A stretch of DNA of 64,000 nt from contig NZ_JANUCA010000002.1 in the NCBI RefSeq assembly GCF_024807145.1, positions 310,001 to 374,000 on the forward strand. The letters are read 5' to 3'. The DNA comes from Microbacterium sp. AK031 (GTDB lineage Bacteria > Actinomycetota > Actinomycetes > Actinomycetales > Microbacteriaceae). Position 1 is the first letter of the stretch. The number at the start of each line of letters is the position of its first letter. A program made the translations under genes and the position numbers. The notes under the pieces were generated by a model. It saw only the letters and a list, made by a program, of their open reading frames with translations. It did no database searches and had not been told where the DNA came from. Shown piece after piece: positions 43,406 through 51,880 of the stretch.

Positions 43406-44896
43406 GTGATCATCGCGCACGATCTCGGCACCACCGGCAACAAAGCCTCGCTGCACCACGAGGACGGCCGGCTGGTGGCATCCACGACGGTCGGTTACCC
43501 GGCGCACTTCGCCGCCGGCGGCGTCGCAGAACAAAGCCCCGAGGACTGGTGGAATGCCGTCGTCTCGGCGACACGCGAGCTTCTCGCCCGCACCTCGACT
43601 GCCCCGGCCGACGTGCAGGGAATCGTCGTCAGCGGGCAGATGATGGGCGCCGTGCTGCTCGACGGGGAGGGCGCGCCGGTGCGTCCGGCGATCATCTGGG
43701 CGGACACGCGCGCGGACGCTCAACAGCGCGAGCTGGAGCAGTCGCTCCGCGCCGAGCACGCGTACCGGGTGCTCGGTCACCGACTCAACCCGACCTACTC
43801 GGTGGAGAAGGTCATGTGGGTGCGCGACAACGAGCCCGACGTCTGGTCGCGTGTGCGGCGCTTCTGCGTCGCGAAGGACTACATCGTGCTCGGCCTCACC
43901 GGTCGCCTGGCGACCGACCGCTCCGACGCCTCCGGGACGAACGCCTACGACCAGCACCTGGGCGACTGGTCGGACGAGGTGCTCACCGCGGCTCGCCTCG
44001 ACCGATCGCTGTTCCCCGAGATCCTCGACTCCACCGCGATCGCCGGTTCGCTGACGGATGCCGCAGCAGAGGCCCTCGGACTGCATACGGGTGTGCGCGT
44101 AGTGATGGGCGGCGGCGACGGGCCGATGGCCGCGGTCGGTTCGGGCATCGTCACCCCGGAGGACGGCGCGTACGTGAGCCTCGGCACCTCCTCCTGGATC
44201 TCTTTCGCCTCGGATGCTCCCCTGATCGACAAGGGGATGCGCACCTTCACCTTCGACAACGTCGTGCCGAACAGCTTCGTGCCCACCGCGACGATGCAGG
44301 CCGGCGGCGCCTCGATCCAGTGGATCAGCGAGGCGCTCTCCCCCGACCCGCTGCATCCGGACACCGCACGGCTCACCGCCGAAGCGGGCGGTGATCTCGA
44401 CACCGAGGACCTGTACTTCCTGCCCTATCTGCTCGGCGAGCGCTCCCCCATGTGGGACCCGCATGCGCGCGGTGCGTTCGTCGGCATCGGCCGGCATCAC
44501 ACGCGCCGGCACCTGGTGCGCGCGGTGCTCGAGAGCCTCGGCTACAACCTGCTCAGCAGCATCCAGGCCTTCCGCGAGTCGGGCGCCACGATCGACCGCA
44601 TCGATGCCGTCGGCGGCGGCGCGCAGAGCGATGCCCTGCTGCAGATCCTCGCCGATGTGTGGGGAATCCCGGTGCGTCGCCGCACGATCGTCGAAGAGGC
44701 GAACAGTCTCGGGGCCGCCGTCACCGGAGCGGTCGGACTCGGCCTCGCCGACTTCTCAGCCGCCCGCACGCTGAGCGAGGTGACGGCGGAGTTCGCCCCG
44801 GATGCCGGGCGCCACAGCGTCCACGCCGCGCGGCACTCCCGCTTCACCGCCGCCTACGACGCCCTGGCGCCCTGGTTCGCCGGAGCCCCACGATGA
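43406..44896 (+). CDS. FGGY-family carbohydrate kinase (xylulokinase-like)
   Basis: 496 aa FGGY kinase. ATP-fold start IIAHDLGTTGNKASLHHEDG, substrate region WADTRADAQQRELEQ, catalytic aspartate in GGGDGPMAAVGSG (about residue 237), YVSLGTSSWISF, and C-terminal GGGAQSDALLQILADVWG. The closest look is to the xylulokinase branch, but it has no isomerase of XylA or AraA type beside it. It is followed by a 2-hydroxyacid dehydrogenase, a shikimate-dehydrogenase-like protein and a phosphotriesterase-like hydrolase, so its substrate may be an unusual ketose, polyol or sugar acid. GTG start. Controlled by the tandem operator just upstream. Confidence 0.88.
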   Translation: MIIAHDLGTTGNKASLHHEDGRLVASTTVGYPAHFAAGGVAEQSPEDWWNAVVSATRELLARTSTAPADVQGIVVSGQMMGAVLLDGEGAPVRPAIIWADTRADAQQRELEQSLRAEHAYRVLGHRLNPTYSVEKVMWVRDNEPDVWSRVRRFCVAKDYIVLGLTGRLATDRSDASGTNAYDQHLGDWSDEVLTAARLDRSLFPEILDSTAIAGSLTDAAAEALGLHTGVRVVMGGGDGPMAAVGSGIVTPEDGAYVSLGTSSWISFASDAPLIDKGMRTFTFDNVVPNSFVPTATMQAGGASIQWISEALSPDPLHPDTARLTAEAGGDLDTEDLYFLPYLLGERSPMWDPHARGAFVGIGRHHTRRHLVRAVLESLGYNLLSSIQAFRESGATIDRIDAVGGGAQSDALLQILADVWGIPVRRRTIVEEANSLGAAVTGAVGLGLADFSAARTLSEVTAEFAPDAGRHSVHAARHSRFTAAYDALAPWFAGAPR

Positions 44897-44910
44897 TGGC
44901 GCCCGGGTAC

Positions 44911-44984
44911 ATCTGCACGACCGGGGCGCGGATGCACGACCACGCGCCCGGTCCAGTCGTGCATCTGTCCCCCGATCGTGCATC
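44911..44984. repeat. Intergenic composite inverted repeat (copy B1)
   Basis: The 125-bp gap between the kinase and dehydrogenase genes holds four related units: ATCTGCACGACCGGGG and GATGCACGAC forward, then GTCGTGCATC and CCCCGATCGTGCATCC reversed. The inner pair GATGCACGAC/GTCGTGCATC (44931-44940 and 44956-44965) is perfect, and the outer pair matches at 13 positions with one step, so the RNA can form a nested hairpin. It interrupts an otherwise coherent operon. Confidence 0.72.
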
Positions 44985-45020
44985 CGTCCCGGCCATGCCG
45001 ACGCCCGGAGGGAGCAACTG

Positions 45021-45971
45021 ATGGGCATCATCCTCGCCACCAGCCGCTCCTTCTCCGACGGCGACCTCGACCTCGTCGCCCGCGCAGCGGATGCCGGGCA
45101 CGATATCGTTCGCGGCCCCGCGCACCACGACCTCGCAGCCCTGGCTCCATTGCTAGCGACGGCGGATGCCTGGATCGCAGGCACCGGCACCGTCTCGGCC
45201 GCCCACCTCGACGCCGCCCCGAAACTGAAGGTTCTCGCGAGGTACGGCGTCGGAACCGAGGCTGTGGACATCGACGCCGCTGAGGCCCGCGGCATCCGAG
45301 TCACCAACACCCCCGGAGCCAACGCCGACGCGGTCGCCGACCACACCGTCGGCCTCATGCTCGCCGCGCTCCGTTTCATCCCCGACGGAGATCGTCGCGT
45401 GCGCCGGGGTGACTGGTCCGTACGCCGTGGACGCGAGCTCGGTGCCGCAACCGTCGGGATCGTCGGCTTCGGCCGCATCGGCCAGGGCGTCGCACGGCGC
45501 CTCGGCGGCTTCGGGCCGCGCATCCTCGTCGCCGACCCCTTCCTCCAGGCCGAACGCGTCCGCGAACTCGTCGCCGAACCCGTCGAGCTCGACGAGCTGT
45601 TCGAGCGCGCCGATGTCATCACCCTGCATGCGCCGGGCGGGCAGCGACTCATCGATACTGCTCGGCTCGACAGCATCCGCCCCGGCACGGTCATCGTGAA
45701 CACCGCCCGTCCCGACCTCGTCGACGAGACGGCCATCGCCGCGGCGCTCGCCGACGGCCGCTTCGCGGGCTATGCCGCGGACACGCTCGACGGCGACACC
45801 GCGGCATCGGCCAGTCCGCTGCTCGCCGATGACCTCGCCGATCGGGTGATCGTGACGCCGCACCTGGGCGCGCAGACCACCCAGGCCGTCGACAACATGG
45901 GCGCGTACTCGCTGGATGATGTCCTCGCCGTCCTCGCCGGCGAGGAGCCGGCCCACCCCGTCACACGCTGA
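45021..45971 (+). CDS. D-isomer-specific 2-hydroxyacid dehydrogenase (phosphoglycerate dehydrogenase-like)
   Basis: 316 aa. NAD-binding motif VGIVGFGRIGQGVARRL (about residue 145), catalytic Arg in IVNTARPDLVDETA (about 230) and His in VTPHLGAQTTQ (about 280). Family members interconvert 2-hydroxy and 2-keto acids; the lack of ACT domains argues against a serine-biosynthetic SerA. In this operon a sugar-acid or phospho-sugar-acid substrate is likely. GGAGGGAGC precedes the ATG. Confidence 0.87.
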   Translation: MGIILATSRSFSDGDLDLVARAADAGHDIVRGPAHHDLAALAPLLATADAWIAGTGTVSAAHLDAAPKLKVLARYGVGTEAVDIDAAEARGIRVTNTPGANADAVADHTVGLMLAALRFIPDGDRRVRRGDWSVRRGRELGAATVGIVGFGRIGQGVARRLGGFGPRILVADPFLQAERVRELVAEPVELDELFERADVITLHAPGGQRLIDTARLDSIRPGTVIVNTARPDLVDETAIAAALADGRFAGYAADTLDGDTAASASPLLADDLADRVIVTPHLGAQTTQAVDNMGAYSLDDVLAVLAGEEPAHPVTR

Positions 45972-45981
45972 AAGGCCTCGC

Positions 45982-46908
45982 ATGACCGCTCTCTCATCCG
46001 ATTACATGGGCTTCGTCGGCGTCACCACCGGTTCGTCGTCGATCATGAAGGTGTTCCCGCTGTGGGCCGACATCCTCGGACTGCCCACCCGCACGCTCGT
46101 GGGCCACGATCTGCCGATGGATGCCGCGCCCGAACAGTACGTCGCGCTCGTCGAGCAGATCCGTGACGATCCACACCACCGCGGCGCTCTGGTCACCACG
46201 CACAAGATGAATGTGTACGCCGCGGCATCCGATCTGTTCGACGAACTCGACCCGTTCGCGGTGTCGTGCTCGGAGATCTCGAGCATCGCAAAGCGCGGCT
46301 CGCGCCTGTCGGGGCGGGCGAAGGATCCGATCACGGTCGACCTCGCCCTGAACGATTTCCTGCCGACCGTTCACTTCGCCGCCACAGGTGCCGAGGTCGT
46401 CATCCTCGGCGCGGGCGGATCGGGCACGGCGCTCAGCTGGGCGCTCGCCGAGCGGGCGGATGCCCCGCGGCGCGTGGTCGTGACCGCACGTGACGACGAG
46501 AAGCTCGAGCACCTGCGCGAGGTGCACCGCCAGCACTGCACCCGCGACGATCTCATCGAATACGTGCGCACTGATGCTCCAGAAGATGCCGCCGCGATCG
46601 TCGCCGGCGCACCGCAGGGGTCGCTGATCGTCAATGCCACCGGGCTCGGCAAGGACCGCCCCGGCTCCCCTCTGCCGGACGACGTCGTCTTCCCCGAGGG
46701 CGCGTATGTCTGGGAGTTCAACTACCGGGGCTCGCTGGAGTTCCTGCACCAGGCGCGCGCGCAGGAGAGCGCCCAGGGCCTGCAGGTGATCGACGGCTGG
46801 CGCTACTTCATCCACGGCTGGTCTCAGGTCATCGCCGACGTGTTCGAGCTCGATCTCACACCCGAGATCGTCGAGCAGCTCGCGGAGGCCGCCGAGGGAG
46901 TGCGCTGA
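45982..46908 (+). CDS. Shikimate dehydrogenase-like protein (AroE fold)
   Basis: 308 aa. N-terminal substrate domain with GVTTGSSSIMKVFPLWADIL and ALVTTHKMNVY, where the lysine corresponds to the catalytic Lys of AroE (VTxPxK is TTHK here). NADP fold VVILGAGGSGTALSWALAE (about residue 138) and NATGLGKDRPGSPLP (about 235) in place of the usual NATxxGM. The changed motifs and the operon make housekeeping shikimate synthesis unlikely; it probably reduces or oxidises a sugar-derived polyol or keto acid. AAAGG precedes the ATG; TGATG overlap with the next gene. Confidence 0.82.
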   Translation: MTALSSDYMGFVGVTTGSSSIMKVFPLWADILGLPTRTLVGHDLPMDAAPEQYVALVEQIRDDPHHRGALVTTHKMNVYAAASDLFDELDPFAVSCSEISSIAKRGSRLSGRAKDPITVDLALNDFLPTVHFAATGAEVVILGAGGSGTALSWALAERADAPRRVVVTARDDEKLEHLREVHRQHCTRDDLIEYVRTDAPEDAAAIVAGAPQGSLIVNATGLGKDRPGSPLPDDVVFPEGAYVWEFNYRGSLEFLHQARAQESAQGLQVIDGWRYFIHGWSQVIADVFELDLTPEIVEQLAEAAEGVR

Positions 46909-47882
46909 TGAGCGCCACCGCGGTGAGCCGCACCGTCCTCGGCGACGTCGAACCGGCACTGCTCGGGCCGACGAACTATCACGAGCACCTGTTCCAGGTG
47001 AGTCCGCTGCTGCCCGGCGACGAGCTCGACGACGAGGCCGCATCCGGTGCGGAGGCGTCGCTGCTGAAGGGCAGCGGCTTCGCCGCCATGGTGGATGCCA
47101 CTCCCTTCGGCCTCGGACGCGACCCCGAGGCCCTCGCACGCATCAGCGCTTCCGCCGGATTGCACGTCATCGCCACGACCGGTCGGCACCGCGAGGCGCA
47201 CTACGGCGAAGAGCATCCGATGCAGGTCTGGACGGCAGAGCAGCTCGCGGAACTCTTCATCGCCGACGTCACCACGGGCATGGCCGCGGACGACGGTGAG
47301 GTCTTCGAGAGCCCCGACGTGCGGTCCGCACGCACTCCGACCGGATCGCCGGTGCGCGCCGGAATCCTCAAGGGCGGCATCGACTATTGGCGGATCAGTC
47401 CGTTCGAGCGCACGACGCTCGAGGCTCTGGCCGCCGCGCACCGTGCGACGCATGCGGCGATCATGGTGCACCTGGAGTTCTGCACCGCGGCGCACGAGGT
47501 GCTCGACCTGCTCGCGGCGGAGGGCGTGGCATCCGATCGGGTCGTGCTCGCGCACGCCGACCGGGATCCGGATGCCGGGCTGCACGCCTCGCTCGCGGAG
47601 CGTGGCGCCTATCTGGGTTATGACGGCTTCGCTCGGCCTCGCGCGCGCAGCGACGCCGAGCTGCTCGAGTTGACGGAGAAGGTGGTCGCGGCGGGCGGCG
47701 GCGAACGCATCCTGCTCGGCGGCGATGTCGCTCGCCGCACCCGCTACATCTCGTACGGTGGCATGCCAGGCCTCGCCTACCTCGGCGAGCGCTATCTCCC
47801 CCGCCTGCGGTCGCTCATCGGAGACGAAGCCGTGGAGCGGATGCTGGTCGCCAACCCCGCCCGACTGCTCGCCCTGGGGTGA
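46908..47882 (+). CDS. Phosphotriesterase-like hydrolase (PTE/lactonase family)
   Basis: 324 aa amidohydrolase-fold protein. Binuclear metal ligands are visible: NYHEHLF (His-x-His, residue 24), the lysine to be carbamylated in AGILKGG (about 149), His in MVHLEF (about 183), His in LAHADRDPD (about 211) and Asp in LLGGDVARR (about 266). PTE homologues in sugar clusters are often (phospho)sugar lactonases, so a lactone from the upstream dehydrogenases is a reasonable substrate; no phosphotriester activity should be assumed. Start overlaps the preceding stop (TGATG). Confidence 0.85.
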   Translation: MSATAVSRTVLGDVEPALLGPTNYHEHLFQVSPLLPGDELDDEAASGAEASLLKGSGFAAMVDATPFGLGRDPEALARISASAGLHVIATTGRHREAHYGEEHPMQVWTAEQLAELFIADVTTGMAADDGEVFESPDVRSARTPTGSPVRAGILKGGIDYWRISPFERTTLEALAAAHRATHAAIMVHLEFCTAAHEVLDLLAAEGVASDRVVLAHADRDPDAGLHASLAERGAYLGYDGFARPRARSDAELLELTEKVVAAGGGERILLGGDVARRTRYISYGGMPGLAYLGERYLPRLRSLIGDEAVERMLVANPARLLALG

Positions 47883-47899
47883 TCCGGGCGGCGCTCCGA

Positions 47900-47979
47900 A
47901 GCACACCTGCAGGTCGAAAGCACGGATGCAGGTCGAGAAACCGCATTCCGGACCTGCAGGTGTGCTTTGGACCTGCATC
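47900..47979. repeat. Intergenic composite inverted repeat (copy B2)
   Basis: Four units in the order forward, forward, reverse, reverse. AGCACACCTGCAGGTC (47900-47915) pairs perfectly over 16 bp with GACCTGCAGGTGTGCT (47951-47966); GATGCAGGTC (47925-47934) pairs over 10 bp with GACCTGCATC (47970-47979). The pairs interlock rather than nest. It has the same unit order as copy B1 but a different sequence around the shared ATGCA core. Confidence 0.75.
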
Positions 47980-47997
47980 TGTACCGCTCGAACGCAC

Positions 47998-48029
47998 ATC
48001 GGCCCCTCACCCGAAGGCGCGGGGCCGAT
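47998..48029. terminator. Bidirectional terminator between convergent operons
   Basis: ATCGGCCCC and GGGGCCGAT form a perfect 9-bp stem with a 14-nt loop, between the phosphotriesterase-like gene (plus) and the rbsB-like gene (minus, stop at 48044). Confidence 0.75.
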
Positions 48030-48043
48030 GCCGAACGATCAGA

Positions 48044-49048
48044 TCACTCGTAGAGGACCTCTGCGATGTCCGCGTCCTCCATGTTGGTCGCGTCGTACCA
48101 GTACGAGCCGGTGTCGTAGAACTCCTCGACGGAGTCGCCGTTGGCCGCGTCATATGCCGCCTGGACGACCTGCTCGCCGATACCGATCGGGTCCTGTGTG
48201 ATGGCGCCGGCCATCGTGCCGTTCTTGATGGCCTCGATCTGCGCCGCACCGGAGTCGAATCCGACGATCGTGAGCTTGCCCTTTTCGAGGCCGAGCTCGC
48301 CGACGGCGTTCACGACGCCGATGGCCGAGCCCTCGTTGGTGCCGTAGATGCCCTTGAGGTCGGGGTGCGCCGCGATCATGGCCTTGGCGATGTCGGCCGA
48401 CTTCAGGTGGTCGCCGTCGCCGTACTGGATGTCGACGATCTCGATGTTCGGGTAGTCGGCCTCGATCTTCTCGACGAAGCCGTCGCGACGCTCGACACCG
48501 GTCGAGTTGATCTGCGAGTGGCCGACGATACCGACCTCGCCCTCGCCGCCGATCAGCTCTGCCATGTGCTCTGCGGCCAGGGCTCCTGCGACCTTGCTGT
48601 CGGTCGCTGAGAGGCTGAGGCCCACGTCACCGTTGCACGGGGCATCGAAGTAGACGACAGGGATGTCCTTCGACTGCGCCTGCTCCAGCGGAGCGACGCA
48701 CGCCTCGGGGTCGAGGGCGGCGTAGGCGATGGCATCCGGGTTCTTGTCGATAGCGGTCGTGAGCATCTCGAGCTGCTGCGCGATCTCGGTCTCGGCTGCG
48801 GGACCTTCGAAAGTGATCTTGACGCCGAGCTCTTCAGCCTTCTGCTCCGCGCCCTTCTTCACTGCCTGCCAGAATTGGTGCTGGAAGCCCTTCGAGACCA
48901 GCGCGATGTACATCTCGCCGTCGCTGCTGCCGCCGCCGTCGGGGGCACCCTCTTCGATGATGTCGCCGCCGCCGCCTGCGCAGCCCGCCATCACGAGCGC
49001 GGATGCGGCCATGAGTGCCGCGAATGCGGTCTTCTTGCCAAATCGCAT
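48044..49048 (-). CDS. Ribose-type ABC importer, substrate-binding lipoprotein
   Basis: 334 aa CUT2 binding protein. Lipoprotein signal MAASALVMAGC, Gly/Ser-rich linker, then the type-I periplasmic fold (YIALVSKGFQHQFWQAVKKG; AIAYAALDPEACVAPLEQAQ; GIYGTNEGSAIGVVNAVGE). The binding-site pattern (Q/F-W early, CNGD in the hinge) fits a monosaccharide. It is last in rbsA-rbsC-rbsB order, after a 145-bp spacer with a hairpin. It may bring in L-fucose or the sugar of the flanking kinase pathway; the promoter region carries motifs of both regulons. Confidence 0.9.
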   Translation of the reverse strand: MRFGKKTAFAALMAASALVMAGCAGGGGDIIEEGAPDGGGSSDGEMYIALVSKGFQHQFWQAVKKGAEQKAEELGVKITFEGPAAETEIAQQLEMLTTAIDKNPDAIAYAALDPEACVAPLEQAQSKDIPVVYFDAPCNGDVGLSLSATDSKVAGALAAEHMAELIGGEGEVGIVGHSQINSTGVERRDGFVEKIEADYPNIEIVDIQYGDGDHLKSADIAKAMIAAHPDLKGIYGTNEGSAIGVVNAVGELGLEKGKLTIVGFDSGAAQIEAIKNGTMAGAITQDPIGIGEQVVQAAYDAANGDSVEEFYDTGSYWYDATNMEDADIAEVLYE

Positions 49049-49155
49049 GGAAACTCCATTGTTCTGTGGATGCCGGCCTCACGGTCGGCGATGTGGACAT
49101 TTGCGGTGTGGGACGTGCCGTGCGGATCGCTCCGCGGGTTCGGCCGGAGCCGAGC

Positions 49156-49187
49156 GGGTGGCGGGCGGCACACTTTCACCGCCACCC
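49156..49187. other. Intercistronic hairpin between permease and binding-protein genes
   Basis: GGGTGGCGG / CCGCCACCC, a perfect 9-bp stem with a 14-nt loop, a few bases downstream (on the minus strand) of the permease stop at 49194. Binding protein is needed in excess over permease, so this may be a partial terminator or an RNA-processing/stability element. Confidence 0.55.
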
Positions 49188-49193
49188 GAGATC

Positions 49194-50225
49194 TCAGGTT
49201 CGCTGACGGTTGCGCAGCGAGTCGAGGAAGACCGCCAGCAGCACCACCACACCGACGACGATGTTGCGCCATTCGGTCTGGATCGACAGGATGCTGAGCC
49301 CGTTGACGAGCACGCTCATGATGAGCGCTCCGATCACGGTGCCGATGATCGATCCGCGACCGCCGAGCAGCGAGGTGCCGCCGATGATCACCGCGGCGAT
49401 CGCCTGAAGTTCATATCCTGTGCCGATCTGCGGCTGCGCCGAGTCGAGGCGGGAGGCGATGACCACACCGGCGATACCCGTGAAGGCGCCAGCGAACATG
49501 TAGACGAAGATCGTCCAGCGACGAGTGTTCACACCCGACAGCCTGGTGGCCTCCTCGTTCGATCCGATTGCGAAGGTGTAGCGACCGAGCAGCGTCTTCG
49601 ACAGCACGAGGAAGGCGATGATCGCGAGCACGGCCGTGATCAGCACGGCATTCGGGATGCCGGGGATGATCGCGCCCAGCGCGATCCGTTTGAAGTCAGG
49701 CGCGGAGGTCGAGAAGTAGATCGGCGCGACACCCGAGATGACCAGGGCGAGACCGCCGGCGATCATCATCATGGCGAGCGTGGCGATGAACGGGGGCAAC
49801 CGCAGGAACGTGACGTTGAAGCCGTTGACCAGGCCCATGAGCACACCGGTCGCGATGCCGCCGAGGACGCCGAGCCAGACCGGCAGACCCATGTTCGTGA
49901 TGAAGACACCCGTCATCACCGAGCACAGCGCCATGCCCGTTCCCAGCGACAGGTCGATACCGCCGGTGATGATGACGAAGGTGGTGCCGAGGGCGAGGAT
50001 GCCGATGACCGCCGTCGACAGCAGCACCGAGGCGATGTTGCTGAAGGTGAAGAAGTTCGGGCTCGCGAGTGAGAAGAAGATCAGCAGGACGACCAGCGTG
50101 CCGAAGGCCAGGGACTGCTGCACCTGTCGCTTCAGGAATGCACGCGTGTCGCGCTTGTCCGTGTTCTCGACCATTGCCTGCTGGATGACGGTCGTCGTCG
50201 ATCCGGACTGTTCTGGGGTGCTCAT
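49194..50225 (-). CDS. Ribose-type ABC importer permease
   Basis: 343 aa CUT2 (RbsC-like) membrane protein with 8-10 helices (QSLAFGTLVVLLIFFSLASP; LSTAVIGILALGTTFVIITG; GIDLSLGTGMAL is the family signature). LGVLGGIATGVLMGLVNGF also typical. Start at 50225, where the ATG overlaps the stop of the ATPase gene; longer upstream frame is not coding. Confidence 0.93.
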   Translation of the reverse strand: MSTPEQSGSTTTVIQQAMVENTDKRDTRAFLKRQVQQSLAFGTLVVLLIFFSLASPNFFTFSNIASVLLSTAVIGILALGTTFVIITGGIDLSLGTGMALCSVMTGVFITNMGLPVWLGVLGGIATGVLMGLVNGFNVTFLRLPPFIATLAMMMIAGGLALVISGVAPIYFSTSAPDFKRIALGAIIPGIPNAVLITAVLAIIAFLVLSKTLLGRYTFAIGSNEEATRLSGVNTRRWTIFVYMFAGAFTGIAGVVIASRLDSAQPQIGTGYELQAIAAVIIGGTSLLGGRGSIIGTVIGALIMSVLVNGLSILSIQTEWRNIVVGVVVLLAVFLDSLRNRQRT

Positions 50226-51727
50226 CAGTCTTCCTCCCCGTGGGCTGCGAGTTGCATGATCTTCTCCTGGCTGGCTTCTTCGTTGCGGAGGGTTCCGGTG
50301 ATCCGTCCGTTCGCGAACACGGCGATGCGATTCGCGACGCGGAGGATCTCCGGTAACTCCGATGAGATGACGATGATCGACTTCCCGGCATCCGCCAGCT
50401 GCTGCATGAGCCGGTAGATCTCCTCTTTGGCACCGACGTCGATGCCGCGGGTCGGCTCGTCGAAGATGAGGATGTCGCAGTCGCGCATGAGCCACTTGGC
50501 GATGACGACCTTCTGCTGGTTTCCGCCCGACAGCAGCTTCACGACCTGATTCACCGATGGGGTCTTCACCCGCAGCTTCTGGACGTACTCCTTGGTGCGC
50601 TGCTTCGCCTTGCTGTCGCCCATCCATCCGACGGCGCCTGCGTAGGAGTCGAGCGAGGCGAGAACCGTGTTGAATGTGACGCTCTGCTCGAGCATGAGGC
50701 CGAGGCGCTTGCGGTCTTCGGAGAGGTATCCGAGGCCGAGCTTCACAGCATCCGCCGGCTGACTGATCTTCGCCGAGCGTCCGCCGACTTGGATGACACC
50801 GCTGTCCCGGGGATCGGCGCCGATGATGGCGCGGGCCGTTTCGGTGCGTCCCGCACCCATGAGGCCGGCGAATCCGAGGATCTCGCCCTTGTGGAGCTGG
50901 AAGGAGACGTCTTTCAGGAGCGTCTTCGTCGTGAGTCCCTGCACGTCGAGCACCACCGGGTCGGCGAGGTGCTCGCGTGCCTGGGGGCGGGTTCCCTCGT
51001 CGATCACGCGCCCGACCATCATCTCGATGATCTTCGGAACGCTGATCTCACTCTTCTCCAGCGATCCGATGTATCGCCCGTCTCGCAGCACTGAGACGCG
51101 GTCTGCGAGGCGACGCAGCTCGTCCATGCGGTGCGAGATGTAGACGATGCCTGTGCCGCTGGCCTTGAGCTGCTCGATGAGCACGAAGAGGGTCTCGACC
51201 TCGCTGTCCGTGAGCGCAGAAGTCGGCTCATCCATGATGAGCACCTTCGCGTTGAACGACAGCGCCTTGGCGATCTCGACCATCTGCTGCTCGGCGACCG
51301 TGAGCTCGCCCACGAGCTGCCGGGGGTTGAGGTCGATGTTCAGCCGCCGGAGGAGCTCAGCAGTCTGCCTGTTGAGTCTGCGCTCGGAGAGCATGAGAGC
51401 GGTGGTGGGCTCGCGGCCGATGTAGATGTTCTGCGCCACGGTGAGGTCAGGCATCAGGTTGAGTTCCTGATGGATGATCGTGATGCCCAGGTGCTGCGCC
51501 TGCAGCGGGCTGGTGAGTTCGACCTCCTCCCCCTCGAAGGTGATCGTGCCCTCGTCGCGGGTGTAGATCCCGGACAGGATCTTCATGAGCGTCGACTTGC
51601 CAGCGCCGTTCTCGCCCACGAGCACGAGCACTTCGCCGGCGTGCACCTCGAGGTGCACATCCTGGAGCGCCTGGACGCCGGGGAAGCCCTTGCTGATGCC
51701 TTCGACCCTGAGAATGGGATCGCTCAT
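50225..51727 (-). CDS. Ribose-type ABC importer, duplicated ATP-binding protein
   Basis: 500 aa with two ATPase domains as in RbsA. Domain 1: Walker A GENGAGKST (about residue 36), signature LTVAEQQMVEIAKAL, Walker B LIMDEPTSAL. Domain 2: degenerate Walker A GLMGAGRTETAR (about 290), signature LLSGGNQQKVVIAKWL, Walker B LIFDEPTRGID. ATG 51727 with AGGTGAG upstream. First gene of the A-C-B importer operon, the only importer in the window that brings its own ATPase. Confidence 0.95.
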   Translation of the reverse strand: MSDPILRVEGISKGFPGVQALQDVHLEVHAGEVLVLVGENGAGKSTLMKILSGIYTRDEGTITFEGEEVELTSPLQAQHLGITIIHQELNLMPDLTVAQNIYIGREPTTALMLSERRLNRQTAELLRRLNIDLNPRQLVGELTVAEQQMVEIAKALSFNAKVLIMDEPTSALTDSEVETLFVLIEQLKASGTGIVYISHRMDELRRLADRVSVLRDGRYIGSLEKSEISVPKIIEMMVGRVIDEGTRPQAREHLADPVVLDVQGLTTKTLLKDVSFQLHKGEILGFAGLMGAGRTETARAIIGADPRDSGVIQVGGRSAKISQPADAVKLGLGYLSEDRKRLGLMLEQSVTFNTVLASLDSYAGAVGWMGDSKAKQRTKEYVQKLRVKTPSVNQVVKLLSGGNQQKVVIAKWLMRDCDILIFDEPTRGIDVGAKEEIYRLMQQLADAGKSIIVISSELPEILRVANRIAVFANGRITGTLRNEEASQEKIMQLAAHGEED

Positions 51728-51785
51728 GTACTCACCTGCTTCCTTGAAGGTCGTGTGCGGTTCCCGTTTGCGGGGACCCATTCAA

Positions 51786-51795
51786 ACATCGGATC
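51786..51795. promoter_or_regulatory. ACATCSGAT motif upstream of the importer
   Basis: ACATCGGATC followed by AATTG on the plus strand; it matches the site before the FadR-type GntR gene (59397) at 13 of 15 positions and the fucose-operon site (56661) over ten. It lies 59 bp before the importer ATPase start. Confidence 0.6.
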
Positions 51796-51866
51796 AATTG
51801 TGCATGTTGGACTGCATCAGCACAAGTTGTATCTAAATGTACCTAAAGCCGTCCGGCCGCACCAGA

Positions 51867-51880
51867 CCTGTAATAACAAC
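51867..51880. promoter_or_regulatory. Weak match to the CTTGTAAYKACAGG motif
   Basis: Minus strand GTTGTTATTACAGG, two to three changes from the tandem sites at 43320. It is 140 bp before the importer start and close to the end of the epimerase gene. Confidence 0.4.

Noticed and set aside
43406..44896. Naming the FGGY kinase xylB
   Set aside because: Family similarity is clear but there is no xylose isomerase or xylose regulator nearby; context points to another substrate.
45982..46908. Housekeeping shikimate dehydrogenase aroE
   Set aside because: Catalytic and cofactor motifs deviate and the gene is embedded in a sugar-kinase operon with no aromatic-synthesis neighbours.
46908..47882. Organophosphate-degrading phosphotriesterase
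   Set aside because: The metal site is family-wide; sugar-operon context favours a lactonase or related hydrolase.
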